A stretch of DNA of 64,000 nucleotides. It comes from Eremothecium cymbalariae DBVPG#7215 (lineage: Eukaryota > Ascomycota > Saccharomycetes > Saccharomycetales > Saccharomycetaceae). Numbering within the stretch: the stretch's first letter is position 1; each line of letters opens with the position of its first letter. The stretch covers positions 792,001 to 856,000 of the forward strand of contig NC_016452.1 of NCBI RefSeq assembly GCF_000235365.1, given 5' to 3'. Position numbers and translations under genes: made by a program. Under the pieces are notes generated by a model. It made no database searches and had not been told where the DNA came from. It saw only the letters and a list, made by a program, of their open reading frames with translations. Positions 41,592 to 52,122 of the stretch are shown piece after piece.

Positions 41592-42036
41592 ATGGGACAG
41601 GTGCAACCAATACATTATGCTCCAGGTACCGTTAGGCAACTGACTAAAGAAGTACGTGTTTTCTGTTATTGATGATCTGTTTGTTGCAACTAGTTCGTTG
41701 ATACTAACATAGAGAGCCTTCGGGGTCCTTAAGATTGCTATTGCCATATGTGTGGGAGCTTTGAAAGGTGCTGTTATAGGCATTTCTTCTGCCTTCCTAT
41801 TACGAACATTCTCGCCGGTATATCGTAATGTGAGAACTCAGGTGAAGGTGTTTTATCACTGCTCATGGATATCCATGGGTGCAGTTTTCCAAGCGGATAA
41901 ACAGTTGATTAAGTTCCAAGAGACGTATCATGCCCAGGAAGCTTTGAGGAGAGAAAGGATATTAGAGGAAGCTGCAGATCGAGGTATCTTTTTAGAAGAT
42001 GATTCAATAATGCCGTCGAAACCTTCTTCTGAGTGA
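41592..42036 (+). CDS. RCF3: Rcf3-type mitochondrial protein, with intron
   Basis: Exon 1 is 41592-41651 (MGQVQPIHYAPGTVRQLTKE). The intron is 41652-41712, with donor GTACGT, branch TACTAAC at 41702-41708 and a TAG acceptor only four bases beyond the branch motif. Exon 2 is 41713-42036. The 127-residue product has a membrane segment (IAIAICVGALKGAVIGISSAFLLR spans it) and the core YRNVRTQVKVFYHCSWISMG. That core is very close to S. cerevisiae YBR255C-A/Rcf3, which also has an intron. Rcf3 associates with cytochrome oxidase and modulates its activity. It lies next to MTC4 (YBR255W). Confidence 0.93.
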
Positions 42037-42203
42037 TTTTTGTCCAGGAGATGAGATTCACGGATGATCTATTTGGACAAGCATGCTATACAACTTATGA
42101 AAGAAATGAAATAAAGGGGACCATTATTTACACAATTCATGCATTTTGATATATTACTTAGTACATGTAAACATATACCTATGTATGTTTTTTGTTCTTG
42201 TAT

Positions 42204-43916
42204 TTAAAATAGAAGCAGCCACCTCAAACCCTTAAAGACTATAACAACAATGGACCGAATCGTCTTCATTGTGAAGAAGAAAAACCAAATTATCCAGAGA
42301 ACTGAAACAATAGCACACTCTAAGAGTTTGTAGAGAAACTTTGGTATTGTTGTTCCATGGATATTTCGTATAATGCTTGACCGATCCATATCTTCTTGTA
42401 ACTCCTTTACCCTGAGAGTCAGCGTTGTGTTAATTTCAGACAGAATTCTGTCACTATTCGAAACCAATGTATCTACTCTAACAGAGTATTCGTTCAAGAA
42501 TAAACTTTCCCAAGTACGACACACCTCAAGTGCCTTATCTAAGCTCTCATCATACTCTTGCAACGAAATTTGACTCTTGGGTAGACATTCGGATATCTTA
42601 GTACATAAACGTTGGATTGTTTCTGAGTTATTAAGCATTGACTCCTCGCGTTCCTTGAAATTGTAATCCTTCTGCTTGATTAAATCATAAGTGCATTTTA
42701 AATACTTCGATTGCTTCATATGTAATATTAAGGTTGAGTTGGGATCCTGCATCGCAGAGCTTTGTGCCTGCGGACTTAAATTTGGTTCCTCGCTCAAACT
42801 CTCTAGTTTTTTCTTTAAACTTGCAATCTTTACCTGTCCAAATACACTACTAGTGCTGTAACTTCTTTGTTCATCAATTGGCGTTTTATATTGGGTCCTT
42901 AGACGTGTCAGGTCATCATCCACAACCATGAGCTGCGATTCTACCGATGACCTATTGGATTTCGCAGGAGATTTTGATAATCTCGAAAAGAGAGCGTTTT
43001 TTAAGCGTCTTCCAGACCTTGGGTGTAAATAATCACTCAACGTTACATCTGGTGTTAAATTGGCTGTAATTACCTGCAAGTAATCAGTCCCATTGCATTC
43101 TGCATCGATTTTTTCCAAGGAACAACCCTGATCCCCCAAATGACTTTTGTTCAAAGCTTGCTGTATGCCTTGTTCATTTTCTTCAGTATCCGTGGTAAGA
43201 CCAATTTTAGGAATAGTTGGTACCATCGCAGTCTCGCTATGGTTGTTGTTGATGCTGCCATTATTCTGCTCATCAGAATCAACCCCGCTCACACTATCAT
43301 TATGGCTCTGTTGACTATCGCGACGTTGAGAACCAAGATTCTTGCTTTTAAACCAATAACTACCATCAGGCTTTCTCAACTCATGCCAATGGCTCGCTCG
43401 CCATGTGCTATCTCTTGATTTCTCTTGTATATCCACAAACCACGGAAAGTGCTTATGCCGATGACTAAAATCTACTACCGCTATAACTGGTCTTTTTGAT
43501 AAACTGACATACTTCTGCTCCAGACGCTTATACTTTTTCCTTAACTTCCTGTTCCTAATTGTCTGCAATGGATTGTACACACCCTCAAAACCCTCGAAGT
43601 CTTCTTTCAACTTCTCCTCCATCGTAGTCCTAATGGATTTATCTATAAACACATAAAACAGTTCTAAATACACTCTAGTCGCTTCAGCCTTTTCCCTGGT
43701 CTTCCTGCTACAATTGAACACTCTTTCTGGGGGTCGAGGAAACGTTGCATTTCCATAACCAACCGGTTCCCTGGAAAGGGGTTGATCAATATTGACGTTC
43801 ATATCCCTCATAAACCCACTTTTAATATCCAGCAACAATTTCGTAGCATTATACAAGTCCTTTTTATGATGGTTCAGTTCAATATCTTTATTATCTAGCC
43901 CACTAATAGGATTCAT
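42204..43916 (-). CDS. MTC4: Mtc4 homologue, tail-anchored protein of unclear function
   Basis: A 570-residue protein, ATG at 43916-43914. A conserved N-terminal domain (about 1-200; PPERVFNCSRKTREKAEATRVYLELFY) is followed by a low-complexity middle and a coiled region. Two hydrophobic C-terminal segments end the protein (ALLECAIV-like around 525-545 and the last ~20 residues), so it is probably membrane-anchored. MTC4 (YBR255W, 693 residues) is linked genetically to telomere capping. Position between RCF3 and TRS20 matches S. cerevisiae exactly; the sequence call rests on that plus general architecture. Confidence 0.82.
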   Translation of the reverse strand: MNPISGLDNKDIELNHHKKDLYNATKLLLDIKSGFMRDMNVNIDQPLSREPVGYGNATFPRPPERVFNCSRKTREKAEATRVYLELFYVFIDKSIRTTMEEKLKEDFEGFEGVYNPLQTIRNRKLRKKYKRLEQKYVSLSKRPVIAVVDFSHRHKHFPWFVDIQEKSRDSTWRASHWHELRKPDGSYWFKSKNLGSQRRDSQQSHNDSVSGVDSDEQNNGSINNNHSETAMVPTIPKIGLTTDTEENEQGIQQALNKSHLGDQGCSLEKIDAECNGTDYLQVITANLTPDVTLSDYLHPRSGRRLKNALFSRLSKSPAKSNRSSVESQLMVVDDDLTRLRTQYKTPIDEQRSYSTSSVFGQVKIASLKKKLESLSEEPNLSPQAQSSAMQDPNSTLILHMKQSKYLKCTYDLIKQKDYNFKEREESMLNNSETIQRLCTKISECLPKSQISLQEYDESLDKALEVCRTWESLFLNEYSVRVDTLVSNSDRILSEINTTLTLRVKELQEDMDRSSIIRNIHGTTIPKFLYKLLECAIVSVLWIIWFFFFTMKTIRSIVVIVFKGLRWLLLF

Positions 43917-44079
43917 ACCTTCATCTGTGATAATTATTACTCTCTCAATTAAGATTTTAACTAAAGGTTCTAGATGTTGAATAAGTAGTTCCAGAATAAC
44001 AAAAGTTCAAAAATTTAATGCTCTAAATTATGCCAGCAGGAAAACAGACAAGATAGTAATTATAAAATACACTTATCAG

Positions 44080-44622
44080 ATGCCGCCATTTTACTTTGCC
44101 ATAATTGGTCATAAGGATACTCCGATTTATGAGGCTGAGTTTACCTCTCTCCAGCAGTCATTCCCTCCTAACTTGAAGGAATTGAATCCATTCATTCTAC
44201 ATGCCTCCTTGGACATAATAGAAGATCTACAATGGCAAACTACAAGTTCTAACTCTTCAACTTATAATAATAGCAATACCATTAGTGGTAATAGTACATC
44301 ATTCCTGAGATCAAGACATAGTCATAGTGGGGTATATGGCCCAGGTAATTGCTACTTATCCAAGGTGGATCATTTTTATGGACTAGTGATTACGGCTTAC
44401 ATAACATATGGGAATATGAAGTTTGTTTTAATCCATGGGAACAACAATTCATCAGCAGTTTCTAGTGTTGATGATAACGTAGTCAAGAATTTCTATCAGG
44501 AAGTTCATGAATTATACATCAAGACGTCGATGAACCCATTTTATGAGGTGGATAGGCCAATTACCAGTCCCATATTTGATTCCAAGGTCAAGGCTCTCGC
44601 AAAGAAATATTTAACAAAGTAG
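44080..44622 (+). CDS. TRS20: Trs20, TRAPP subunit (sedlin)
   Basis: A 180-residue longin-fold protein (175 in S. cerevisiae), starting MPPFYFAIIGHKDTPIYEAE. The middle has FILHASLDIIEDLQW and an Asn/Ser-rich insertion. The end (NFYQEVHELYIKTSMNPFYEVDRPITSPIFDSKV) is the sedlin C-terminus. It is an essential adaptor in TRAPP complexes for ER-Golgi traffic and autophagy. YBR254C homologue. Confidence 0.97.
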   Translation: MPPFYFAIIGHKDTPIYEAEFTSLQQSFPPNLKELNPFILHASLDIIEDLQWQTTSSNSSTYNNSNTISGNSTSFLRSRHSHSGVYGPGNCYLSKVDHFYGLVITAYITYGNMKFVLIHGNNNSSAVSSVDDNVVKNFYQEVHELYIKTSMNPFYEVDRPITSPIFDSKVKALAKKYLTK

Positions 44623-44733
44623 TAGTAGTAATGATATAATTAAATATGATTAATACCAAAAAAACAACATCGGACAAACATATCAATTGATACACTCAAC
44701 AACTGTCAATGTTACGTTACATATGTGTAAGTT

Positions 44734-46341
44734 CTAATTTTGTATTTGTTGATCCCAATTCGAGAGTGTTCTGGAAAGACTAACGAGTAATTTTCGAGTT
44801 TGCTTCTTGTTGTCTTTGGCTTTGTGAGTGTTATTTTTTACAGATAAACACCTGGAAATTTTGTTTGATTTTAGATTTAACACATCGCCCAGTAACTTAG
44901 CATGAGAAGCTAAGAGATGTGAGGAGGCTTGGAATCTATCCATGCGTTGTACGAACTTTAATTTAATGTCTTGAGAATCTGGAATAGCTGGCAATTCTAA
45001 ATCGGGTACTGAAATTACTTCCTTGCCGATGGGTTTCGTACCCACGGATATCCAGATATTCTGGTACTTCTCCTTATCTAATTCGGTTGACCATAGATCT
45101 ATCTCCGATCTGAGGTTCGAAAGCTTTTCCTGCAATATTTTGAGATTTTCCAAGTTTTGTATATTCTTTTCATTTGGAATTTTGATCGTTCTTCTTCGTT
45201 TCCTAATTACACTGCTGTGCATTCGTGCGACACCATCACCCTCGTCATCTTCGTTGAATAATTCACGCAAAACGGTGTCTTCGGTATCATCAGGATTAAA
45301 TTCAATATCCTTTACATCCTTACAATCCCAATCCATATCGATTTTCCCCTTACGCAAGTCCTGTACAAATTCCTTTATTATCACCATACTTATCCTCTGG
45401 GGACTCACGTAAGTGGACGCATGATCCTTTGCCACACGATAAGCATCCATTCCTTCTAACCTCCTCAAACATCGGATCATACACCAATTGAATAACTGCC
45501 TAGTTCGCAAACCACGCCCAAAGGACGTGTTTCCAATGTGCCTGTAGAAATCTGACTCCGGTACATCCTTGTGCGGCGATATAATCTCAGATTTCATCAC
45601 GTCGACATTCTTATCTTCGCCTTGAAATGATAGCATTGACAACCGCCTCCCTCGCTGCGACATTATCGATCTCCTCCGATCTCTAGAATTCCTTGGATCC
45701 CTACTTTCGTGTGAATAATGAGGGGGGTACATAGCAGAAGGTATCACCAATTGATTATTACCCATAGAAGCAGCCAAGTGAGGGAAAAAAGGTTGTGTAG
45801 AGGTATTAGGATACCCCTGCATAGAAGATGGTATGTTCTCTATCTGCCGTTGTGGAGATGTAGGCATAGGCATCATAGGGGGAGGCATAGGATAATAATA
45901 CATGTATGGCATATATTGTGGTGGAGGCATAACGGCAGCCTGCTGTCTACCCTGCGGGGATTGCATATACTGGCTCGGCCCGCCCATCTGAACCTGCTGC
46001 GGAATCGGCTGCGGGACCTGCATAGAACTGTTGAAGTTATCCATCCATTTTGCATTCTGTATATCTTGAAGAGAATCTAATCGATCTCCTAAAGCACTAT
46101 GCTTTCTCCTACGGCGTTTGAATTTAAAGTCTTCATCCGTCTCAAAACTAGATTGAGGCTTCACCCTTGAATACTCATCTTCAATATCTTCTTCTTCTTC
46201 CTGACTTTGCGTAGACCTAATATTACTGTGGCTGTTGTGCTTTAAATCACTTGGTTCAGTTGGTAAAGTATGCACTTTTAAACCATGTATACCTGACCTT
46301 CTTCTCTGAGGTGTTCTAGAATATGATCGTTCTTCACTCAT
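44734..46341 (-). CDS. DSN1: Dsn1, kinetochore MIND/Mis12 complex subunit
   Basis: A 535-residue protein (576 in S. cerevisiae), ATG at 46341-46339. The N-terminal half is disordered and Pro/Met/Gln-rich. The basic motif around residue 230 (RRRSIMSQRGRRLSML) has two closely spaced RR-x-S sites like the Ipl1/Aurora B sites that relieve Dsn1 autoinhibition toward Mif2/CENP-C. The conserved Mis12-binding domain follows (TSFGRGLRTRQLFNWCMIRC), then coiled coil. YIR010W homologue. Confidence 0.94.
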   Translation of the reverse strand: MSEERSYSRTPQRRRSGIHGLKVHTLPTEPSDLKHNSHSNIRSTQSQEEEEDIEDEYSRVKPQSSFETDEDFKFKRRRRKHSALGDRLDSLQDIQNAKWMDNFNSSMQVPQPIPQQVQMGGPSQYMQSPQGRQQAAVMPPPQYMPYMYYYPMPPPMMPMPTSPQRQIENIPSSMQGYPNTSTQPFFPHLAASMGNNQLVIPSAMYPPHYSHESRDPRNSRDRRRSIMSQRGRRLSMLSFQGEDKNVDVMKSEIISPHKDVPESDFYRHIGNTSFGRGLRTRQLFNWCMIRCLRRLEGMDAYRVAKDHASTYVSPQRISMVIIKEFVQDLRKGKIDMDWDCKDVKDIEFNPDDTEDTVLRELFNEDDEGDGVARMHSSVIRKRRRTIKIPNEKNIQNLENLKILQEKLSNLRSEIDLWSTELDKEKYQNIWISVGTKPIGKEVISVPDLELPAIPDSQDIKLKFVQRMDRFQASSHLLASHAKLLGDVLNLKSNKISRCLSVKNNTHKAKDNKKQTRKLLVSLSRTLSNWDQQIQN

Positions 46342-46711
46342 AGAAGATAGATCGATTCAACACAGTTATCTAGTACAAATGAGTCCTTGACGTGTGTGTG
46401 GGCAATACTATGTGGTTGTGTTCTCGTCGCGAATTAGAGTATTAAACTGCTTTTCATTTCTGTTTACAATCAAAAACTTGATATTTTCGTGTGGTGCGAT
46501 AATACACCGCTAAAGCTTTAAAAGCTGTAAGATGGCCTAAATATGGTAGGTTTGGAGGGCTATGGAGGATTCCCAGGTACTGCTAAAGGCTGGGGTTGTG
46601 GTTTATGGATATTCTAAACGTATCCATTTGAAACAATGTGCTTTGGGAGGTGACAGACACTTTTTCAGTTTTAAATAGGAACATGAATGAAATATAAGTG
46701 GGTGTCTAACT
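46342..46711. other. Intergenic, DSN1 to SRB6
   Basis: This 370-base region is the DSN1 promoter and the SRB6 3' region. No assigned motif. Confidence 0.4.
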
Positions 46712-47089
46712 TCAAGCACGAGGGGGGCCGAAAATTTCGTTAAGCGCTCGGTCCAGCATTGCTTCACATTTTTCATAATCCATCTTGGTTTCTCTCTGCT
46801 TATCTTTGTCTGGCACCTGTCCTAGAACCCATGTTTCTCTGATGGATCTTGTAATAATCAACAGATCTTGAATTCCTTTGATAAGTTGCATAGTCTGGGA
46901 GTGGACCATTAAAATACTTGTTGTGGCAAGCGATGCTGTAGAAGAACTAGATATCTCGGTGGCATTTCCTTCTGATGAATCTGCTGAGCCAGGGTCATCA
47001 ATTGATGAAAGTCTGACCAGCTGGGACAACGTTTGGGCTAAGGTTTCTGTGGTACGGTCTAATTTGTCCAGAAGTGCCTGGTTACTCAT
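46712..47089 (-). CDS. SRB6: Srb6/Med22, Mediator head subunit
   Basis: A 125-residue helical protein (121 in S. cerevisiae), ATG at 47089-47087. The N-terminus (ALLDKLDRTTETLAQTLSQLVRLSSID), a Ser/Thr-rich loop, then HSQTMQLIKGIQDLLIITRSIRETWVLGQVP match Med22. It forms part of the Mediator head that contacts RNA polymerase II and is essential. YBR253W homologue, one gene from DUT1 as in S. cerevisiae. Confidence 0.95.
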   Translation of the reverse strand: MSNQALLDKLDRTTETLAQTLSQLVRLSSIDDPGSADSSEGNATEISSSSTASLATTSILMVHSQTMQLIKGIQDLLIITRSIRETWVLGQVPDKDKQRETKMDYEKCEAMLDRALNEIFGPPRA

Positions 47090-47776
47090 TGTGGCTGTTT
47101 TTGGAGTGTCGTTAAAGTCTTTGAGCTAATTTTACCCTTGGTTAAACGAGCATTGATCTCTATGGCCGCCCAAATATTTGCTTGTAAGAAACTGGCCATC
47201 TCTTTATACAATATGCTCCACAATTAGTGAAAACTAGAATATTCCATCACGTGATTAGCTGCCGGATTCACGTGATATAATCAAAAGTGTTACGGAGCCT
47301 GGGGGAGGTGAGAGAATTACATTGAACATGCATTCTCCTAGGACATTCAATAGGATATCCGGTGAATATGAAGGACTTCTTCTAATTATACAACGGTGCT
47401 GGATATTTGACATCTGCTTCCTAGGATACGACCGCGCACGGGATTCAAGATATTGCCTCCTATAAATGCTGCCGCTGGGCATTGAGAAGCATATTCACTG
47501 TCGACAGGAAACCGCATCCAAGGCGAACTAGAAGAACATGCTTTTCATTTGTTCCTATATTTAACCCACTCTTTGCTGGTTCTGTCAAACGGAGTGCCAG
47601 TGTCATATCGACGTTGGGACGGCCCTGGAAAATATTACTTCGCATCGTGATCACGTGATATACAATACTAAAACGTTATGGGTAATACATTTACATATAT
47701 GTATACATGTGAGTGTGTACTGTTGTTGGAGAATAGTAACGTATCAATGTCCTGTTTCTGATTAGGTTGTGGTGGA
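47090..47776. other. Intergenic, SRB6 to DUT1, with three E-boxes
   Basis: TCACGTGA occurs at 47247-47254, 47268-47275 and 47651-47658. The first two are 21 bases apart, two helical turns, and 158-186 bases before the SRB6 ATG. Short frames here are not convincing genes. Confidence 0.6.
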
Positions 47777-48238
47777 TTATTTCCCAGTAGAGCCAAATCC
47801 ACCTTCACCTCTGGTAGTTTCCTCGAGTGATTCAACGACAACCACTTTAGCATCGTCAACAATCCTTTCTAAGATCAGTTGAGCAACCCGATCTCCCTTC
47901 TGGATTTTAAATTCTTCATCTGTATGGTTGAAGAGTGCAATCTTAACTTCACCAGTGTAGTCTCTATCGATTACACCAGCACCGGTGTCTATTCCATGCT
48001 TCACAGCCAATCCAGATCTTGGTGCTATCCTTCCATACGTTCCAACTGGAACAGTAAAAGAAATATCTGTAGCGACTAATGCCCTGCCTCTAGCTGGAAT
48101 TGTTGTTTCTTTCGAAGCAAAGATATCGTAACCAGCTGCGGACGCTGAGCCCCTCGTTGGTGCGGTAGCGTCATTAGAAAGCAATTTAACTTTTAAGTCA
48201 CTTGCGTTTAGTTGTTGTTGGTAACTCATATCAAGCAT
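47777..48238 (-). CDS. DUT1: Dut1, dUTPase
   Basis: A 153-residue trimeric dUTPase (147 in S. cerevisiae). All five family motifs are present in order: [34 protein letters not shown] and [10 protein letters not shown]. It hydrolyses dUTP to dUMP, keeping uracil out of DNA and feeding dTMP synthesis. The ATG at 48238-48236 is chosen; a second in-frame ATG three codons later (MSYQQQ) is equally possible. Two MluI boxes upstream point to G1/S expression. YBR252W homologue. Confidence 0.97.
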   Translation of the reverse strand: MLDMSYQQQLNASDLKVKLLSNDATAPTRGSASAAGYDIFASKETTIPARGRALVATDISFTVPVGTYGRIAPRSGLAVKHGIDTGAGVIDRDYTGEVKIALFNHTDEEFKIQKGDRVAQLILERIVDDAKVVVVESLEETTRGEGGFGSTGK

Positions 48239-48346
48239 AAAGGATATATTTGGGTATATGAGGAACTGTTGAGATCTCTTCGGATGTGTTAAAGAAATGT
48301 TATATCTATAAAGGTTCTTCTCTTTTCCAAATATGACAGTTTTTTA

Positions 48347-48371
48347 ACGCGTCTACTACAGAAGGACGCGT
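48347..48371 (-). promoter_or_regulatory. Two MluI cell-cycle boxes upstream of DUT1
   Basis: ACGCGT occurs at 48347-48352 and 48366-48371, 109-133 bases before the DUT1 ATG. Paired MCBs bind MBF (Mbp1-Swi6) and drive late-G1 transcription of DNA-synthesis genes, which fits dUTPase. Confidence 0.85.
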
Positions 48372-48531
48372 TTTTAAAGGTTTAAATTACTACTACTGTC
48401 TTATCAGAAATGAAACATACTTATAAATAACAATCCTACTTGTTGAGCACAGTACACTGTGTATATGTGTTTGAATACACTACTCCATGCTAGTTATCTT
48501 ACATCAAAAGTCAAAGCTGAGCATTAACCTT

Positions 48532-51500
48532 CTATACGCGGTAGGAATTCACGTCTGTGACTTCTATCAAAGGAACCGCAGGTGCTACAGTTTGGCTCAT
48601 CGCTTGCAGAGTCCCAGACGTACCTGTAGGGGTAGCACTAGTCTTAGCAGCGGAACCTGGGGGTTTGTTGCTTGCCTGTTTCACAATTTCCTTGACTATA
48701 GCTGTTAATAACTTTATGCTTTCTCCCCGAACTCTGAAGTAGCTGAAAAGATGCTTTAACAAGACAGTTGGTTTCCCACCAGATTTTACTATTATGCTTT
48801 TAAGATCTTCACTTGGGATATTGAATCCCTTCATCTTCAAGAAGGATTCTATCTGTAAAAACATCATTTTACTTTGAACTTCATCTTTACTCATTGGACT
48901 TGTAACCATGACTGACATTTTGGCTCTGCTCTTCGAGTAAACGCTAATCTTTTCATGGAAAAATGCCATGTACTCTCTTAGGGTCAAATTTCTAATAGTT
49001 TTCGCATTGATAGGTTCATCTTCCTCTTCGAAATTGTATCTTCTGTAACTTATTTGATTTCTTATGCGCTTATGAGATTTCATTGCCATACTGCCGTTTT
49101 GGCTTCCACTGCGAACGTTAGCTTCAATTTGACTCATTAGGTTTGCGGGACCTGATGTTTTCTCAATCTTGCTTAAAGAGTTACTTTCAACTAATCGGAG
49201 GAATTTATTCAAATAATTCATCTTGAATTGCTCATTGTTCAATTTCATAAGCACCATACTTTCTAAATAAGATAGATATTCATCGATCTTTTTCTCCAAA
49301 TATTCGGGTGGATTGCTTGACATTGTTGTAATATGCAATCCTACAGTATCGGAGAGTACCCTGAGACCACCTAATACAACGTAACCAATCTGTTTCTTTC
49401 CTCTTAAATCGGGCACCAGCGTCATAGACATTAAAAACTCTGTAAAAACAGTTAAGGTATATGCGTAGTTGTTATCTCTAGTACCCGTTTGAATAAAATA
49501 GACAATACTATTGTTTGGATCGTCATGAGACCCCGATTTCTTCACACATAAGTTACTCCCTCGAGGTATGAAGTGAGTAGTAGGCTCAACTAAGATATTC
49601 TTGCCGGTTTCTAAACTGGACATATGATGCGTTAGTTTGGCATCCACACAATCATTCACCTTGTCTGCGAGCGATAAATCTGACCCTTGGACCAATAAAT
49701 TTAAATAATTTCTTCCATTAATGAAAAGTTTCATGAACTGGACAAAAGACTCCATGTCTATATCTTCCAGAGCATTTAATCTGTCCTCTAAAGTCCACAT
49801 ACAGCCTTCTAAAACAATTAAAAGACCTAAACTTGCAAGGGTGGCACAATTTTCACTTGCAGCCTCTTCATACTTAGTCCTCACCATAACTCTTGCTCTC
49901 CTAAACATTCCTTTGGAAATTTCCACCGAATCTTCCCCAAGCTCAAGCAAAGAGTCAAGTATAATATTCAAGATCCCCATGATACCTTCTGTAAATCCAG
50001 ACAAGGTGATTCCAAGTCTAACATCTCCCTTGGATGATAAGGAAAGCTCGTATGTATAGCCTGCACGTTCTGCTGGATATAGAACTGGAGATATGATTGA
50101 AAAGAGTAACTGCCCTAAAATTTCAAGTTGCATTGTATATTCTGGCGCGGGCTTTAAGGTTGTACTAATGACCTCCAGGCTGACAATGCTCTTGGATTTG
50201 AAGGATAGATTTATATCTTCCTCTTTGGTCCACAGCTCGTAAAAGGCATTTTTACCAGCCAAGCTGGGAGTGGTTTGTAGTAAGTCTGATTGTGTAACTA
50301 TGAATAACGACGAATTCTCAGATTGGGCAGACGCTGCCAAAAGCGCTTTCTTGATGTATGAAAGCTTGTGACCAACAGGAACTAAAAACTGATTTGGGGA
50401 AGGAATATGAAATTCATATTCATTATCAATAGCTTCTAGTTCTGTTATTTCAATGTATGCTTTCAAGTAGTCATATTCGTAATGGGTATCAGCGGTTAGT
50501 TGCATACTATTTGAATAGAAAGGGCATTTGGAAAGAGGTCCAAGCATTATCATCTTAACGTTTTCTATTGTTGTAAATTCTTTAACAAATGTCTGGAATT
50601 TAATTGCTTGGCCCCTCCACCAATCCGTTGAGTTTTGTGACTCAGAGTAGCTACCAATCTTTTGAATACGGGGATCATTACAATCAAACATAAGCCCCGA
50701 TGTTTTCAAAATGAATGGCGGCGGTACCACAGATAGATCCTGCATCAATTGATCACATAGCTCTGCACAACGTTCCATTGGTGATCTTTCCACGTCTTGG
50801 TAAAGAAACTTCAAAAGATCGATGGAATTTAATTCACTTAAATATTGACCTATTTTCGATAAAGAAGTGTCCAAAATTGTGTTAACTGTGTACTTCCAAA
50901 ACAAAGGAACAATAATGGATACATTGGCCCAGCCATAATTGGTTAAATGCAATTGTAAAATCAATCCATCATCATTCACTGCAAAAGAAGACGAAAATGC
51001 CAAAAGATCACTAATATAGTTATTTTGTCTGAGGAAATGGCAAAAAGACCCATATCCTTCATCACCTATAATATCACACCATGCCTTCGTATATGTGGCA
51101 ATTTCTTTATCCGTAAATCTAGTAGAAAGATAGTTAACTGGGAAAATAAATCGTATCACCGGCGGCTTTTTAGACTGTATCATCATGGAATTATATTTGG
51201 GCCTTGGGGTGAACACAGGCTCCTTAGAATAACGGGGCAACCATGTATCCTTGAGAATTCTGGATTCATCTAAGCTAGCCAAAGTTGAGGAAGTATCTAC
51301 GCTGCTTGTTATGGAATTCGAGCTTCGCCAAGATTTTAATTTCAAGGGAGAAGAAGTCGGTGACCCAGCGGCAGCAGATCCTGGAATATCACCAAATTTT
51401 AACTGAGCCAACTTGCTTAGTTGATTCAACGACTGAGAGCCTCTGATACATACCACCATCTTCTCAGCGCGGAAATGTTCCTTGAAGTATTTAATCAACT

Positions 51501-52122
51501 CTGTCTTCAAATTAAGCTTATTTACTCTAGGCATATTCGTTAACGTGAACACATTACCAGTCGAGAAATGACTGAAAGGATGATTCTCATTGGCAAGTAG
51601 TCTCGTAGCATGATATAACATCTTGGATAACGTGGACTTATTCCCCATATGCTCACTATGGATGGCATAAATTTCCTTGTTAACCAATATGTCATGAAAT
51701 ACAGGCTCCTTGAAGGACGCAGCAAGAATATCGATTAGCTGCTCAAATACATGCAGTTCCGCTGAGGTAGTATGAGGAACTTCAAAGTAAAAAGATGTCT
51801 GCTCCCCAGTAGTGTGCGCATTTTTCGAACCATTGTTCCTGGTTAATGATTCATGGAAGAAATTGGGCTCAGGATATTTCTTCGACCCCGAAGATAGAAC
51901 CATATGTTCGCAGAAATGCGCAAGACCTGGAAGCTCCGGTGGATCATTATGAGAACCAGTTGCAACCGAAATAGCGCATGAAGCTATGGTCTCTGAAGGG
52001 TCTGAGATTAATAAAGCCAACAAATTATTACTTAATTGGATGATTCGGTGAGACCGCTTCGAAGAAGAAATAGGTGTGTAAAGTGTCACATCAAAGAAAA
52101 CCGGTTTCTTGTTTAATGTCAT
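48532..52122 (-). CDS. AXL1: Axl1-type M16 metalloprotease
   Basis: A 1196-residue insulinase-family protease, ATG at 52122-52120. The inverted zinc motif is intact: H69-F-C-E72-H73, with E150 77 residues after the second His, as in IDE and Ste23. The length matches Axl1 (1208), not Ste23 (1027). Extra Ser-rich insertions and a long basic C-terminal region also fit Axl1. Axl1 makes the final N-terminal cut of a-factor precursor and marks axial bud sites in haploids. Homologue of YPR122W. Confidence 0.88.
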   Translation of the reverse strand: MTLNKKPVFFDVTLYTPISSSKRSHRIIQLSNNLLALLISDPSETIASCAISVATGSHNDPPELPGLAHFCEHMVLSSGSKKYPEPNFFHESLTRNNGSKNAHTTGEQTSFYFEVPHTTSAELHVFEQLIDILAASFKEPVFHDILVNKEIYAIHSEHMGNKSTLSKMLYHATRLLANENHPFSHFSTGNVFTLTNMPRVNKLNLKTELIKYFKEHFRAEKMVVCIRGSQSLNQLSKLAQLKFGDIPGSAAAGSPTSSPLKLKSWRSSNSITSSVDTSSTLASLDESRILKDTWLPRYSKEPVFTPRPKYNSMMIQSKKPPVIRFIFPVNYLSTRFTDKEIATYTKAWCDIIGDEGYGSFCHFLRQNNYISDLLAFSSSFAVNDDGLILQLHLTNYGWANVSIIVPLFWKYTVNTILDTSLSKIGQYLSELNSIDLLKFLYQDVERSPMERCAELCDQLMQDLSVVPPPFILKTSGLMFDCNDPRIQKIGSYSESQNSTDWWRGQAIKFQTFVKEFTTIENVKMIMLGPLSKCPFYSNSMQLTADTHYEYDYLKAYIEITELEAIDNEYEFHIPSPNQFLVPVGHKLSYIKKALLAASAQSENSSLFIVTQSDLLQTTPSLAGKNAFYELWTKEEDINLSFKSKSIVSLEVISTTLKPAPEYTMQLEILGQLLFSIISPVLYPAERAGYTYELSLSSKGDVRLGITLSGFTEGIMGILNIILDSLLELGEDSVEISKGMFRRARVMVRTKYEEAASENCATLASLGLLIVLEGCMWTLEDRLNALEDIDMESFVQFMKLFINGRNYLNLLVQGSDLSLADKVNDCVDAKLTHHMSSLETGKNILVEPTTHFIPRGSNLCVKKSGSHDDPNNSIVYFIQTGTRDNNYAYTLTVFTEFLMSMTLVPDLRGKKQIGYVVLGGLRVLSDTVGLHITTMSSNPPEYLEKKIDEYLSYLESMVLMKLNNEQFKMNYLNKFLRLVESNSLSKIEKTSGPANLMSQIEANVRSGSQNGSMAMKSHKRIRNQISYRRYNFEEEDEPINAKTIRNLTLREYMAFFHEKISVYSKSRAKMSVMVTSPMSKDEVQSKMMFLQIESFLKMKGFNIPSEDLKSIIVKSGGKPTVLLKHLFSYFRVRGESIKLLTAIVKEIVKQASNKPPGSAAKTSATPTGTSGTLQAMSQTVAPAVPLIEVTDVNSYRV

